From Rhipicephalus microplus (lineage: Eukaryota; Arthropoda; Arachnida; Ixodida; Ixodidae), in NCBI RefSeq assembly GCF_043290135.1, contig NW_027464588.1, forward strand, positions 4,579,501-4,643,500: DNA of 64,000 nucleotides, in the 5' to 3' direction. This document shows, piece after piece, positions 32,441 through 43,904 of the stretch. Positions within the stretch are counted from its first letter, which is position 1. Each line of letters starts with the position of its first letter. Under the pieces are notes generated by a model, which ran no database searches, was not told where the DNA came from, and saw nothing but the letters and a program-made list of their open reading frames with translations. A program made the position numbers and the translations under genes.

Positions 32441-32856
32441 ACTTCTTCTACTTGAATATGCAGGCAAAAGAACACGTGCTTTATAAACACACGCATCCTG
32501 TATACATGTCTCGCAATGCAACATAAAATACTGAATTAATAATGCATGGTACAAACGAATTGTTGCCATCGGGCTTCAGAACAAGCGATTATCATGACTT
32601 GGTTGTGTAAAGCCGGTAAACTACTGAGAAAAGCACAAAGCTACTGCGCCTGCTTTCTTCAGGCGATGTAGTGAGTGCATGACAAGTTCGTAAAGGTTTC
32701 ATGCACTAAGTGCTTGAAGTTTGCCCTAGGAATAGAATATCGTTATTACGTTCACTTCCCGAATGCTGCGCTTTACGCCCCTGCAATTTGTTCTCATAAA
32801 TGATGAGTTCTGATATGTAACAACAGTACTGAAGGTTGGGCGAGTTGGTACTCGTT

Positions 32857-33302
32857 CATGACTTCTTTACGCGTACACGGACACAAGGAAAAGAGGCACA
32901 CAACACGGGCGCAAACTCACAACTGGTTTATTTTGAACAACGAACTGTACTTATATCTTCACGTAGCCCACACGCCCCTCCATCGGTGGATCCAGGAACA
33001 AACGAGATAACCTAAAGAAAGCTTATTCAGCGCTACCTCATAAGAACCACAAAACGACAAAAAATGGAAGAGCTCACGCATCTGCAGACGGACTGTTGCA
33101 CGTGCTTTTCAAAAAAAACCAAACTCTTTATCGGACAAGGTGACGGAAGCTTGGCTAACACATTTTTCTCCCATTTTTCTCCATGGCTACGTGAAGATAT
33201 AAGTACAGTTCGTTGTTCAAAATAAACCAGTTGTGAGTTTGCGCCCGTGTTGTTTGCCTCTTTTCCTTGTGTCCGTGTACGTGTTTGCGCAAAGAAGTCA
33301 TA
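32857..33302. repeat. Long inverted repeat, ~112 bp arms with ~216 bp spacer
   Basis: Left arm 32857-32968 (atgacttctttacgc...cacgtagcc) and right arm 33185-33302 (ggctacgtgaag...gcgcaaagaagtca) are near-perfect reverse complements, with one ~6 bp indel and a few mismatches. The shared core includes cggacacaaggaaaagaggc and caactggtttattttgaac. The spacer has no clear ORF. This could be a foldback or MITE-type element, or part of a retroelement with inverted terminal repeats (Penelope-like elements have such structures). The latter is a guess. Confidence 0.85.
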
Positions 33303-35664
33303 ATCTGATATGTAGCACGATCCCATAGTTCACCTTTGTTTTTTCAATAAAAGAAGAATGTACAAATTTTAGAAGCCCTCATTCCATCGTATAAGTAGGA
33401 TTTTTATCGCAGATTTTTTTATCATTGAGCCTAGAAGCCCACATCTTTTGCTTCAAATGTTTGAAACCCTGCTTCCTTTCACTTTCATTCTGGTAACGAC
33501 GACATGAAGCAGTGTTCATTCGGTCAGTATAATAAAAAGAAATTATGTGCGCAGCGTGGTGGAATGGAAATTTTGATGTTTAACAGCCCGTGGTGGTGTT
33601 ACAAAATCTTAGCTAGCTTGTATTGAATACAGTCAGGGCATATAAGTTCTAGAAAACGTAACTGGCTGGTTGAGAACCTGCGCGAAGTTCACGAGTATGG
33701 ATTTCCTATAATAATTGTAATAATAATTAGCTCAGAAATACTGACTGGAGCATCAATAAAAAATACGAATCATCCCTGCGTGATAGCGATTCGTATAACA
33801 TGAAATTAAATCGTGCCCTGAGAATGCAGATATGTTTACTGTGCAGTGATATAAGACAGTTGGTATAATGTGTATAGCTGTTTGGCAACCATATCTCCGG
33901 TTAGCATCGATGCACCACCGTTCACTCTTCGTAGTGCATCTTTATTGCTATGAAATACATTTGTGATTGTCGATGAAACGAATCCTTCTGGTAGCTGTGA
34001 CAGCGCAGAGTGTGTAACCAGAGAGAAATGTTGGACAACCTGAAAAGTGTCGCTGAATACACGAAGAATATGGGCTATAGTCGCCATTCTGCTGCACATT
34101 GAAGTGTGATTTAATACCACGGTCAAACTCGAGGGAAGCGCTAAGCGCGCCCGATCACCGGCCGCGATTTGGCTCGAACCAAGTGTAAGTGAATTACGCT
34201 GTATTACAGCCTGGTCAGGCAGGCGCACGTTGGAGAGCTATGTGTGGCTTAAGTAGACGCTTTTAGCGAGGCCGACACTTTGGCTAAAGTAACCGTCTCG
34301 TGGTGTGTGAAGGCGTTCAGAAAAGTGCACTTTTCTTGACAATGAACCGCATGGGGGACGCCTGACAACTCGCGTTGAAGGCGAAAAACATTCGTTTTAT
34401 AATAATGATGAATCATTTTTCTTCATTGCTTTAAAGGGTCACACCGCTCCACTGACCAAGCACTGCGAGACTAAAATGTGGGATATAAAAAGCGCGTTTT
34501 TGAAGCCCAAAATCTCAGCAGCCATGGCGCTGTGGAAAGCGTGCTGGGAATCTGTTGCTGTGGTCCGAAGGGTCGTCGGTTCAATGCCCCTTGACAGAAC
34601 ATTTTTGTCCTTGACATCTGAAGACCAAAAGTCTTTGACGGCATTTCCGTGACGGAAATACGTTACTCAATTTTTAGTGTACCGTGGCACAAAGCAGTCA
34701 TTGTTAAAAGAGCAGTACGCAGGTTTCATGCCACATTATCACAAACCAAGACCAGCTTTTTCAAGTAAATGCCTCAAGTGTGCTTTTTTATGTTTTTGCG
34801 TTTGGTGTCTTTTGAGTGTTGTGAAGAGCACTGCTCCTGCTGGAGAATTTTCCTCGGTTTCTTCCTCCTTCGTCGTTATTTATTGCGTTTGGGCAATTTA
34901 GAACAGATCTCGAAATCACGTGATCACTCTGTAAACCCAGCAAGGGCTGTTTTAATTTTATGATGTTAGAAATTCATATAAACTATTTGAGATTCAAAAG
35001 CATTAATTTCCTTGTTTGAAATATTCTTTCTCGTTAAAAGGCACTTTTTAGTTGATAATCACTATGTCCCATTTTCGCTTTCGCTTAATTTCTGTAAAAA
35101 TTTCAGGAGGTGATAATCAAGAGGTGGCTTACGATAAATGTAAAAACTATGAACATCACACAATCATTATTATAATGCGTAATGCGTGGCCTCAACTTTT
35201 GTGATGGCAGATGGCCTGGAAATAGAGGCGATGTTGAGCGCCATGACATTCCAGTCTCGGGCCCATGGAGGAATAAAAAAAAAGGTGGTATCGCAGGTGT
35301 GAGGACGAACTACGAATAAAAATTGTCCTACGCAATGTGATATGCCTTATTGTTGCAATTTACGTGGTGCGCAATTTAGTAAGCTCTGCTACAATATATG
35401 AAATAAAGTTAAGTGAGTTATTAAATGAAGATTTGGAGAGATTTGTATACCAGATTGTTTTCAAATGCATTACGTTTTGGATCTAAGTGGAGTCAATGAT
35501 CCAGATGAAACTGTCCTCGAAACCTCGATGATTCTTGCGTAAAAGTTTGAAAAAATTGCCAATTCGTCGTTTATATTGTCATTTTTATCTAATTATTGAT
35601 TTGTAAGGCGAGAGTCTGGCATGTTAGGCAACTTTTTTATTGTTGCCAAAATAATCCGACAACC
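33303..35664. other. Unassigned sequence with one probable tRNA-like SINE head
   Basis: At 34508-34590, aatctcagcagccatggcgctgtggaaag and gggtcgtcggttcaatgcccc look like the A and B box of a plus-strand tRNA-derived SINE, diverged. Nothing else is recognisable, and ORFs up to 130 codons (33836-34228, minus) carry no motif. Confidence 0.4.
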
Positions 35665-37415
35665 CACAAATAGAATGCGAAACAATACCCGAACTCGACG
35701 ACTCCTTCACAGAGTTTGAAGTTCGGGAAGCAATACGCTACCTGAACAGTCGATCGGCCCCCGGTCCTGAGAAGGTAAACTACCGCCTGGTGGGGAATAT
35801 TAGACGACCAAGCCATCACACTACTCACAAAAGCATTAACCACATGTGCGAAACCAGTCAGGTGCTTGAATAAGGGCGCACAGACACGGTAATCCTTCTC
35901 TAATGACTGGTAAACCTCCAAACTTCGATAATCTACGCCCTATCTCCTTCACCTCATGTATAGAAAAAGCAGCTGAACAATCCACCCTAAATTGTGTATC
36001 GCGTTACATAGAGGATCACGAACTCTTTCCATTCATCATGGTCGGGTTCCGTCGACACTTATCAACACAAGACGTCTTGCTATTACTAAAGCAGCATATC
36101 TTCGACCCACAAACGAGAGATGACCCGTGAAATTCTTGCCCTAAACCTCACTAAAGCATTCGACAGCGTCTCCCACCACATTATACTGGAATCCATAGCC
36201 AGTTTTGGTCTCGGTAAAAGATTACAGACATACATTCAATCTTTACTACAAGACCGAAAGGCCAAGATTCGAATATCGCAACTGACATCCAACATTTATG
36301 CATAAGGTTCCAACGGAGCACCACAAGGGGCAGACATTTCTCCACTTCTTTTTGACATGGTAATGAAGGGACTGTCTGACAAACTACGCGACATCCCTAG
36401 CATAAACTATGCTATATACGCAGATGACATCACCTTATGGTGCCCGGGAGGCTCCTTGGTGGAGTTAGAGCAGGTCCTTCAAACCGCTCTCAATAGCAGA
36501 GAAGCCTACCTCAAAAATACTAGACTGCGACTGTCACCAATGAAATCAGTGTTGCTGTTATACCGGTCATCTTGCCGAGGCGTTCGTAATGAAACGCCCT
36601 TATATGAAATACCCGTAGCACTACATGCCAAAGACAGGCAATGAATACCCCGCGCGGACTCCATATGCATTCTCGGCCTCCTAATCGAGGCCACTGGCTG
36701 CCATGCACGAATAATACCACACATCACAGCAAAAAACGAAAAACATGCTCCGTCTGATTCAGCGAGTCTTGGGTCGCAGAAGAGGCCTTGGAGAGGCCGA
36801 CCTTCTGCGCATATAGCACGCGTCCCTGATGAGCCACATTAATTACGTGGCCTCTGTCCACAACTGGATGAAAGTGTGAAAGATAGGGCTAAACACGCTC
36901 AGGCCAAAAACATTAAACAAGTCCTTGGTTTACCTCAAAACACGAGTACTTCTAGTCTCGACCAACTAGGCATGCACAACAACAACAATGAAGTGATCGA
37001 GGCCCAGACCACGACGTAAGTGATCCGTCTCTCCTCCTCCAGGGCAGGCCGCCAACTTATAAGCGAGCCTGGCGTGCCCCCACATCCCTACCTTGAACGT
37101 GCAGCAACCCTCCCTAGACCTGTCCACGCTACCTACATGGTAAACGCATTTCCGCGAAATGTTCACCCGCAACACTACAAAGACAGATGCCTGGCCCGCG
37201 CTCGGGCAATCCTCAAACATAGTACTGCGAATCGCAACTCTGCCGTCTTCGTCGATGCGGTGCAGTACAATAACTCCTTCACCTTCGCACTATACTCCGT
37301 TCCAGAAGTTCCGTGCAGCATTGTGCAAGCTACAGGCCTTCACAACCAATCAGGAGGGCGAGCACATCTAAGTGTATTCTTCCGCGTCCTGTGGCCTGCT
37401 AGCGGCGAGCGCTGA
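35665..37415 (+). pseudogene. LINE fragment: reverse transcriptase and start of RNase H
   Basis: Begins within the endonuclease-RT linker (FTEFEVREAIRYLNSRSAPGP at 35700). It continues with FDNLRPISFTSCIEK and FIMVGFRRHLSTQDVL, then ILALNLTKAFDSVSHHIIL in the next frame. GSNGAPQGADISPLLF follows after a taa, then INYAIYADDITLWCPGG with an intact YADD. After 36644 the frame shifts repeatedly. ARARAILKHS and SAVFVDAVQYNNSFTFALYS near 37200-37300 mark the RNase H start with its first aspartate. No endonuclease is present, at least four frame breaks are seen, and RNase H is cut short. It is an RNase H-bearing LINE of a different family from the one at 23-28 kb. Confidence 0.88.
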
Positions 37416-39079
37416 AGCGAAAGCGGCAAGAGGGTCTCGGTGCACTGTGCAGCTGCGCAGTGATTCCAGTTGTAAGTGGGATTGTGGTTAAATATTCTCC
37501 TCGGCCCCGTAAAGGCACCTGTCTTCGAGATACTTGAGCGTAGACAATTGAGGGATAGAGTTCAGTGGCTCATGTTTCGGTGGAAAATGCTGCACTAGCC
37601 AAATTGAATATGAAAGCACCGCGCTTCATCAGATTTCTTATACGCATGCCTATGGGCATGCGAAGTGCCACTCACGTTCAGACAAAATAATGGCTCTATT
37701 CCCAAAGCTTTACTTGTCTCTCTCTGCGCGGTGTAAGAGTAAGCTGTATTTGTACACACATCATGTCCTAATACGCAGCGGATTTCTCGCTGGGCGTGCC
37801 GGATTCGCTCCTAGAAACTCAAGCTTAATGGTTTTGCGTCAACCGCCATCTCCTGCCCATTAAGATCTCATCAATTAGCTTGCCGCCTGTGAAATCTTGG
37901 TGCCATGAGTCGTCTGATTGACTGTGCCTCGTAGCCCTCGCCAATCGGCGTGTCGTCCATCACCTCCGGTGCTGTGTTGCGCTCGCCAGACCAGAGCAAC
38001 CCATCCTCGATCTCCTCTGATCGTTTCCATTTTTCTACGTCTTCTATACTTTGCGGGCACTCTTCTTACTATCATCCTACACTTTCTCCCTATCTCATTT
38101 ACTGCTTTTTACCCACCCCATTCCTCTGCCGACCTGTTAAGGTTCCCTCGTAAGGAGAGGCAGTTACGGGTTGGCACAATTCTCTTCATTTTCTTTTGAT
38201 CACCACTTAGGGAGAGGAGTGCAGAATTGTGCTGTCTAATGCTGCATATGTAATTAGACCTTATGCATTCGCTACGCTACGAATAATGGACGCGTAGCGT
38301 GTGTGGTGTTGTGCCTGTAAATTTAGTTAACACGGGGTGCGCTGCATTTGCGATTGTGATTGATACGGAGTAATCAGGCTAGACAGCTAAACAATGAAAG
38401 TGACCTGCTCGATAAGCGGTGCAACACTGATTGTGTCGTGCTGTGTGCAGTTAGGATTGCACTTGTCACTTAAAATACTTGTTTGAAAATAGATGTTCTG
38501 AGTATTATAATGTACGCGTAAAGTGTGTACTATGATACCAAATAATGCAGTATCAGTAATGCAATGAGACAGCTGGCCTAACTTAAATATTCTGAGCAGT
38601 CACTTGCATGTGCGCAGTGCCGAAAAGCTTAAGTGGCGAGGTTTGGTGGAGATGTGTTCGTTATATAAATAAGGTTTGCGAGTTGCTTTGTACGACCTGT
38701 AAGAAATAGGTATTTTTAATGAAACAATTGCTCAAGAAATTGATGTCCATCTGCCACCTTAGGCCCATATTTTCACCCATGATGAACTGCTTGCGATCCC
38801 AGTACTACGAAAGCTTCTCGGGTGGTGCTCTTCATTCTCGTAGGCTGCGTGAGTCCACTGTAACAGGAACTTTAGCTCTTGGAATTGGACGAGTTCTTTT
38901 ATGCATGTATACAGACAGCACGACTGAGACGAAGACAGCAGACGCATAAATGCAAATGAGCCCCAGTTGACAACTGTTTTTGTTTTTAGCTGCAATAAAC
39001 ACATTGCACAATGCATCACATAATATTAAAGATCAGTTAAAAATGAAAGTTATTTGTATTAAGGCCCATTTGCCACATG
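37416..39079. other. Unassigned sequence
   Basis: No recognisable family. The pyrimidine-rich stretch 38000-38200 may belong to an untranslated retroelement region, but I cannot support that. Confidence 0.4.
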
Positions 39080-39860
39080 TCACATCAATTGATTATTTTC
39101 ATTAGAGTGCTATTGAGTAAAGCGTAATATTCCCTGTTGTGTGTTTCCTGATATTTTATACAATCGTCTGCGAAGAGTTTACTTTACAATCAATGCGCGT
39201 TTTGTAATTGATGAAAATCAAAAATACTGGAGGGCCCATTACTGAGCTCTGTGGGATGCCTGAAGTCAGCGGTACAGGAAAAGAATGTGTTTTCGATAAT
39301 GGCAAATTAGGATATATCAGATAAAGAGCTCTTTCTTCACAGTGATGAGACCGTAACCAATCACAGCAGTAATTCTGGCAATCAGTTTGGTGTGACACAC
39401 ACAGTCAAATGCTTTACTGAAGTTTAATAGAAGTGCATCTGTTTGATTATGATCGTTTATACCAAATGCGAAATCATGAACCACCTCTGTAAGCTGAGTA
39501 ACTGTCGATAAGCCTCTTCTAAAACTGTGTCCAACATGAACTAGAATGTTTTCTTTGAAATTTGTGGTTAGGTTCTTGAGTACAACGTGCTCCAAAAATT
39601 TAAATTATGGTTTGGTAAGGGAAATCGGTCTGTGGTTGGATGGTACATTAGTGACTCCTGACTTATGGGTCGGTACAATTTTTGCGATCATCCAATATGC
39701 TGGTAGGTCGGACGTCGAAGGTGACTTATTTTCTTCAAGCCACTTTCTGGAAGTCGAAAGAGACTTGCAGAAAATAAATAACTTTAGAGGTCAGCCCTAC
39801 CTGCAGATCGCAAGATAGCAAGATTGTACCGATCCACAATTAACTGTAAGTTTACAGTTA
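39080..39860 (-). pseudogene. CR1/jockey-type LINE reverse transcriptase fragment
   Basis: Minus-strand frames give FRRGLSTVTQLTEVVHDFA, TDALLLNFSKAFDCVCHTKL, SGIPQSSVMGPPVFLIFIN and, in another frame, KLFADDC with the catalytic aspartates. These are RT blocks in the right order. At least two frameshifts or stops separate them. The fragment lacks endonuclease, the thumb region and any RNase H. It resembles the RT at 59.4-61.4 kb, also on the minus strand. Confidence 0.85.
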
Positions 39861-41234
39861 AGTCATTCTTGCCCTACTTTTTTGTAAGAAGAATCACAAG
39901 TAAGATGAAGTATGTGTGCGATTTGCGATCTGTGTCTGGTATTATTCACTGTGAGTCAACGAGGATTGCACTTTTTACGTCGCTTCCAGAATGTAACACG
40001 TGAAGTAACTCGCCAAATATGGTAATGCCTTCGAAAAACTTAATTAATCACGTCTCAGTGTTCCTTCTTCTTTCACGAAAACTTTTCGAGTGAACATGCA
40101 CAAAGAAGTAGTGTTCACGTATGTGGACAATGTGCCTGGATGGGCTACATTACTCGACTATTCGGTAAAAGAAGAGTGTTCTTTCATTAACATAACATAA
40201 AATTGTCAACAATCAAGCATTCAGAGGAAGGCTTGATTCCCAGAAAACTGGCGGTCAGGCCAAGCACAGTTCAAGGTTTACTGATTTTATGCGAGCCTTT
40301 TGCTGTACATTCTAGTTTGAAACATCATAAAAAATAGGGCAACAAAGTAGAACACAGATGCAGCGCCAACTAAAGTGAGTCTTCATTATCGCTTAACTAG
40401 CAATAAACAGCAAATAACAAACATGCAACATCACTGAAGTGGCACTGCTTATTTAAACTGTGTCAGTGCTACACCTGTGTGTCGTAAAATATTGTCCCAC
40501 TTTTGCTCACTGTTTTACACTCAATGTTCACTCATGCCCTGTGGCAGTGGCACTGCGCACGAAGTTCCGCTTAGTTGTGGTGAAGTGTGCATAGCCCACC
40601 ATAGGCGGTCTATCAATGTACGCCTAAAGGAAAGCCACACTGCATTAAAGCCCCCCGTTCCCTTATTTACCTAGCCATTGTCACACCTGTGTTTGCATAC
40701 ATGCAGTTTTTAATGGGACCACTGTTATGATACACAGAGGATATGGGATGCAATAAACAGCAGCGGCTTCTTTATACATAAGGCGTTAAGCTTTACAAAA
40801 GCACATCCTGTCCTTAAATTGAATGAGATGTTGTGGGAAGATTGAATGTACAGATTTAGTGCCCCCCAAGTGTACCATTACATACATGTTTGCTCCTTCA
40901 GGCTTTTTATTTTGTGCCGTCATTGTAAGATAATTAATTCAGTTATTCTTCCGGCTCAGAAAAACATGAGCACTCAGGGGCCATCCTACTTGTTCTCAAC
41001 TAAGCATTACTCCAGTCACATCATCTGCATTGTCTGCAAAGATTTTATCTTTAAAAGCCACTATCAAACAACAAAGAAAATGAGCCCTTAAATTGACACC
41101 TCCTTCCTCAATCTTAGCGAAGGCTTCGTTCTGGCAGATTTGGTGCCTTAAGGTAGTATGCATGGGATAATTGGTCAGCTGCAAGCTTGTAATGGAATCA
41201 AGTGCTGAGTGACACGAAACAGGCATAAAAAATG
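39861..41234. other. Unassigned AT-rich sequence
   Basis: Nothing recognisable on either strand. Confidence 0.45.
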
Positions 41235-41530
41235 TTCCACACTCGTCCCCATGACAACAGGCGGCGCTGACCGACGCTCCCGCGTTTTATGCACATATAT
41301 ACCCCCTAAAAAGTGGACGGGGGGATGACCGGCACCGTAGCTTAGCGGTAGAACGTCGGATGCATTATTCAAAGATCGCAGGTTCGGTCCCTGCCAGTGA
41401 CAAGTTATCTTTTCGTACACTGTTCTTTCTTCACAATTAACATTGCAATTACTTTTAATAACATCGTCTTGTTTCCTTGGCATCATTGCCTATTAGTGCT
41501 CATAAATATTGTGTCTAACGCACTTTGTTT
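41235..41530 (+). mobile_element. Composite SINE: ~95 bp head, tRNA-like unit, AT-rich tail (non-Ruka family)
   Basis: The head caggcggcgctgaccgacgctcccgcgtttt...cccctaaaaagtggacggggg (41260-41325) precedes a tRNA-like unit ggcaccgtagcttagcggtag (A box, 41330) with gcaggttcggtccctg (B box, 41380). Then comes a body with caagttatcttttcgtacac and ttccttggcatcattgcc. The tRNA-like acceptor stem does not pair, so it is not a functional tRNA gene. From memory this architecture is frequent in tick transcripts. Boundaries are approximate and no target duplication was identified. Confidence 0.7.
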
Positions 41531-43160
41531 AACACACATGGCTTTGCCAATTCGTATGTGGGAATGTAAAATATGCCAGGATACCCAAGAACTTTTATAT
41601 CTTTTATACGACTTCTGCTATCAACTTGGGTCACTTAACATCCGCATGTGGACAGGTCAAGATGAATCGATGTGATGCCAACATGTTGTTATCACCATTA
41701 TTCATGCATACCTTTGGGCTCCTGCTATAATAATGCATTATGGTGGCCTTTATTAGAGGAAATGAACTTCAGACTTAATAAAGGAAAATCATTTACATTT
41801 AGAGGGATACACATGGTGGAACACGGCAACTTTAGCATCGACAAGACATGTAGTCACAAGCAATGAACACAATGCAACGAAAAGTATGGATCACTAAAAA
41901 CAGACCTAAATCCCTTTAAATATTGCCTGGGTGTAAAAATGATGTAAATATGCATTCATGATCCAAAAGCAACTCGATTGAGCTTCCAGACTTGTACAAT
42001 AACGTCTTTTCATAGGTATGGTAAAAATACAAGTAATTAGGCTGCAATCTTGTTTACTTGTAGGCTATGCACAGAAGGCACCCTCCATATGAAGGCACAA
42101 ATTCTTCATTCTGGTATTGGTTCTTAGCAAGCGTGCAGTCATTGCAAAAAAGTTGCATGTGTGACAAATACATGAAGACAGGTCACTAATTAAACAATAA
42201 AAAGAAGATGGTGTTCGAGGACTGAACCTTGCACCACTCCACAGAACTGTTCAGGGACAGTGACTAGTGAACAGAGCGATTATGAAGCACAAGAGGCAAG
42301 GTGCTAAGAGCGAATGGACACATGAGCTGGTAACTGATTATTGTTGAATAAGGAGGCACGTGATGGAAGGTAACTTGAAGCTGCATGCAGTCAAGAAGGG
42401 CTCTGCTATAATATTTCTGCAGTTTTCTCGGGTGAAAGAATTGGACAAGTTTACGTTCATGACATTATATTGGTGCTTAGTATCAGGTGACTTATCTTAA
42501 CATCCGAAAGTTATATTGTGATAAGCGCCATTGTTTGTAGATAGACGCGCTGCAGAAATGCTTTGGGGGTAAGACACGCCAGGAGCACGATTACTTTCGA
42601 AACTCGTTCCTATTCATTGATCAGGTGATGCAAGAGCTCTCTTACAACCCTTTGACAATGCACTCTTCCACATCTATAACCTAGAGTTAGTTGGTGTGGA
42701 AAGGTCGTCGTCTCATTCATGGACTGCGACGTAATTGTTAAGGAATTATCTCGGCATGCTGATTTCACTACAATTGTACATGGATCACATAAGTAGAGAG
42801 CATTACCAATAAGGACATCGCAGATCATTGTTTGTCTTTTGACAGCCTAAGCAAACTTCTTTCAGTTGAACTGGAAAGTTCTAAGAGTGATTGTAAAGAC
42901 AACAGCAGGTAAAACAGCAGCGGTCAGCTTGCTTCAAACGAGCTATCCCGAATGTCTAATAATGGTAAGCAGGCTAAAAATTATATTGTCTGTATTTCTC
43001 ATAAACTGTCCTCTTGTTTTTCAACACTGGAAAATGCATGTGTTCTGCACAAAAACACAGCATTCGATGAAAGCTTGATCTTAGGGTGTGTCTTTTAAAC
43101 CGAAGAAGAATGTTCAACTCGATGATAAACTGCTTCTGACGTATGATACACGAGATGAGC
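41531..43160. other. Unassigned sequence
   Basis: No family recognised on either strand. Confidence 0.45.
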
Positions 43161-43495
43161 AGCAACCATATGACACATGAAAAACACAGGGACGAAAAGA
43201 GATGACTTTCAAATAAATAGCATAACACTGTCTTCACTTGCGTGCTTCAGCTTTGAAGTTCCCACTACAAAATTGATGGTATTAAAACACACAGCACTGG
43301 GTGCTATAGCTGTAGCCGCCATGGGTCACAGCAACCGTATGACATACAAAGAACACAGGGTAACACTAGATGGCTTTCTGGTAAATAGGACAACACTGTC
43401 TGCACTTCGACGCTTCAGCTCTGAAGTTATCGTTGCGGCATTGATGGCATTGAAACACACAGCACTGGGAGCTGTAGTGTAGCTGTAGCCGGCGA
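43161..43495 (+). repeat. Tandem duplication, ~168 bp period, two units
   Basis: The units start at 43161 (agcaaccatatgacacatga) and 43330 (agcaaccgtatgacatacaa). They share aacactgtct, acttcgacgcttcagct and aaacacacagcactggg. Each unit has an aacactgtcttcactt-like segment resembling the presumed transposon terminal repeat at 45606-45621. A 101-codon plus frame (43177-43482) spans both units with the same phase, probably because the period is 56 codons; I see no domain in it. Confidence 0.85.
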
Positions 43496-43904
43496 TGGGC
43501 ACGGCAGTCGCCAGTGAGAGCACACAAAGTCCTGAAAATATTGCTGTGAAGGCAACAGTGGCATGGTGCCGCTGGGAAAATTGCGCATATGAGCATAGAT
43601 AAGTAATGTATTTGAAATAGAATGCAACACACGAAAAATGCAGTGGTGAGAAGAATGCGCTTCGAAGTAGGGAGCATCACATTTCCAAACACTTGGGCGA
43701 GTAAGTTTTCAAGAGTTGCTGCTTTAGAATTCAATAGTAGTAAAGCACCGTCACGACTTTTGGACAGTTACGTGCAATACTCCATAGTGACAGTTGTCAA
43801 AGCTGTTGAAAGTGACATGTCTGATAAGCAGGTGACCGCGATATCACAATATTTGCGGAACTGTCCTCTAGAACTTGTCAACACAAAGGCTGATCATCTT
43901 CCTT

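Noticed and set aside
34120..34230. Minus-strand tRNA-like element with ttggttcgagccaa
   Set aside because: A B-box match only; A box and body are not convincing.
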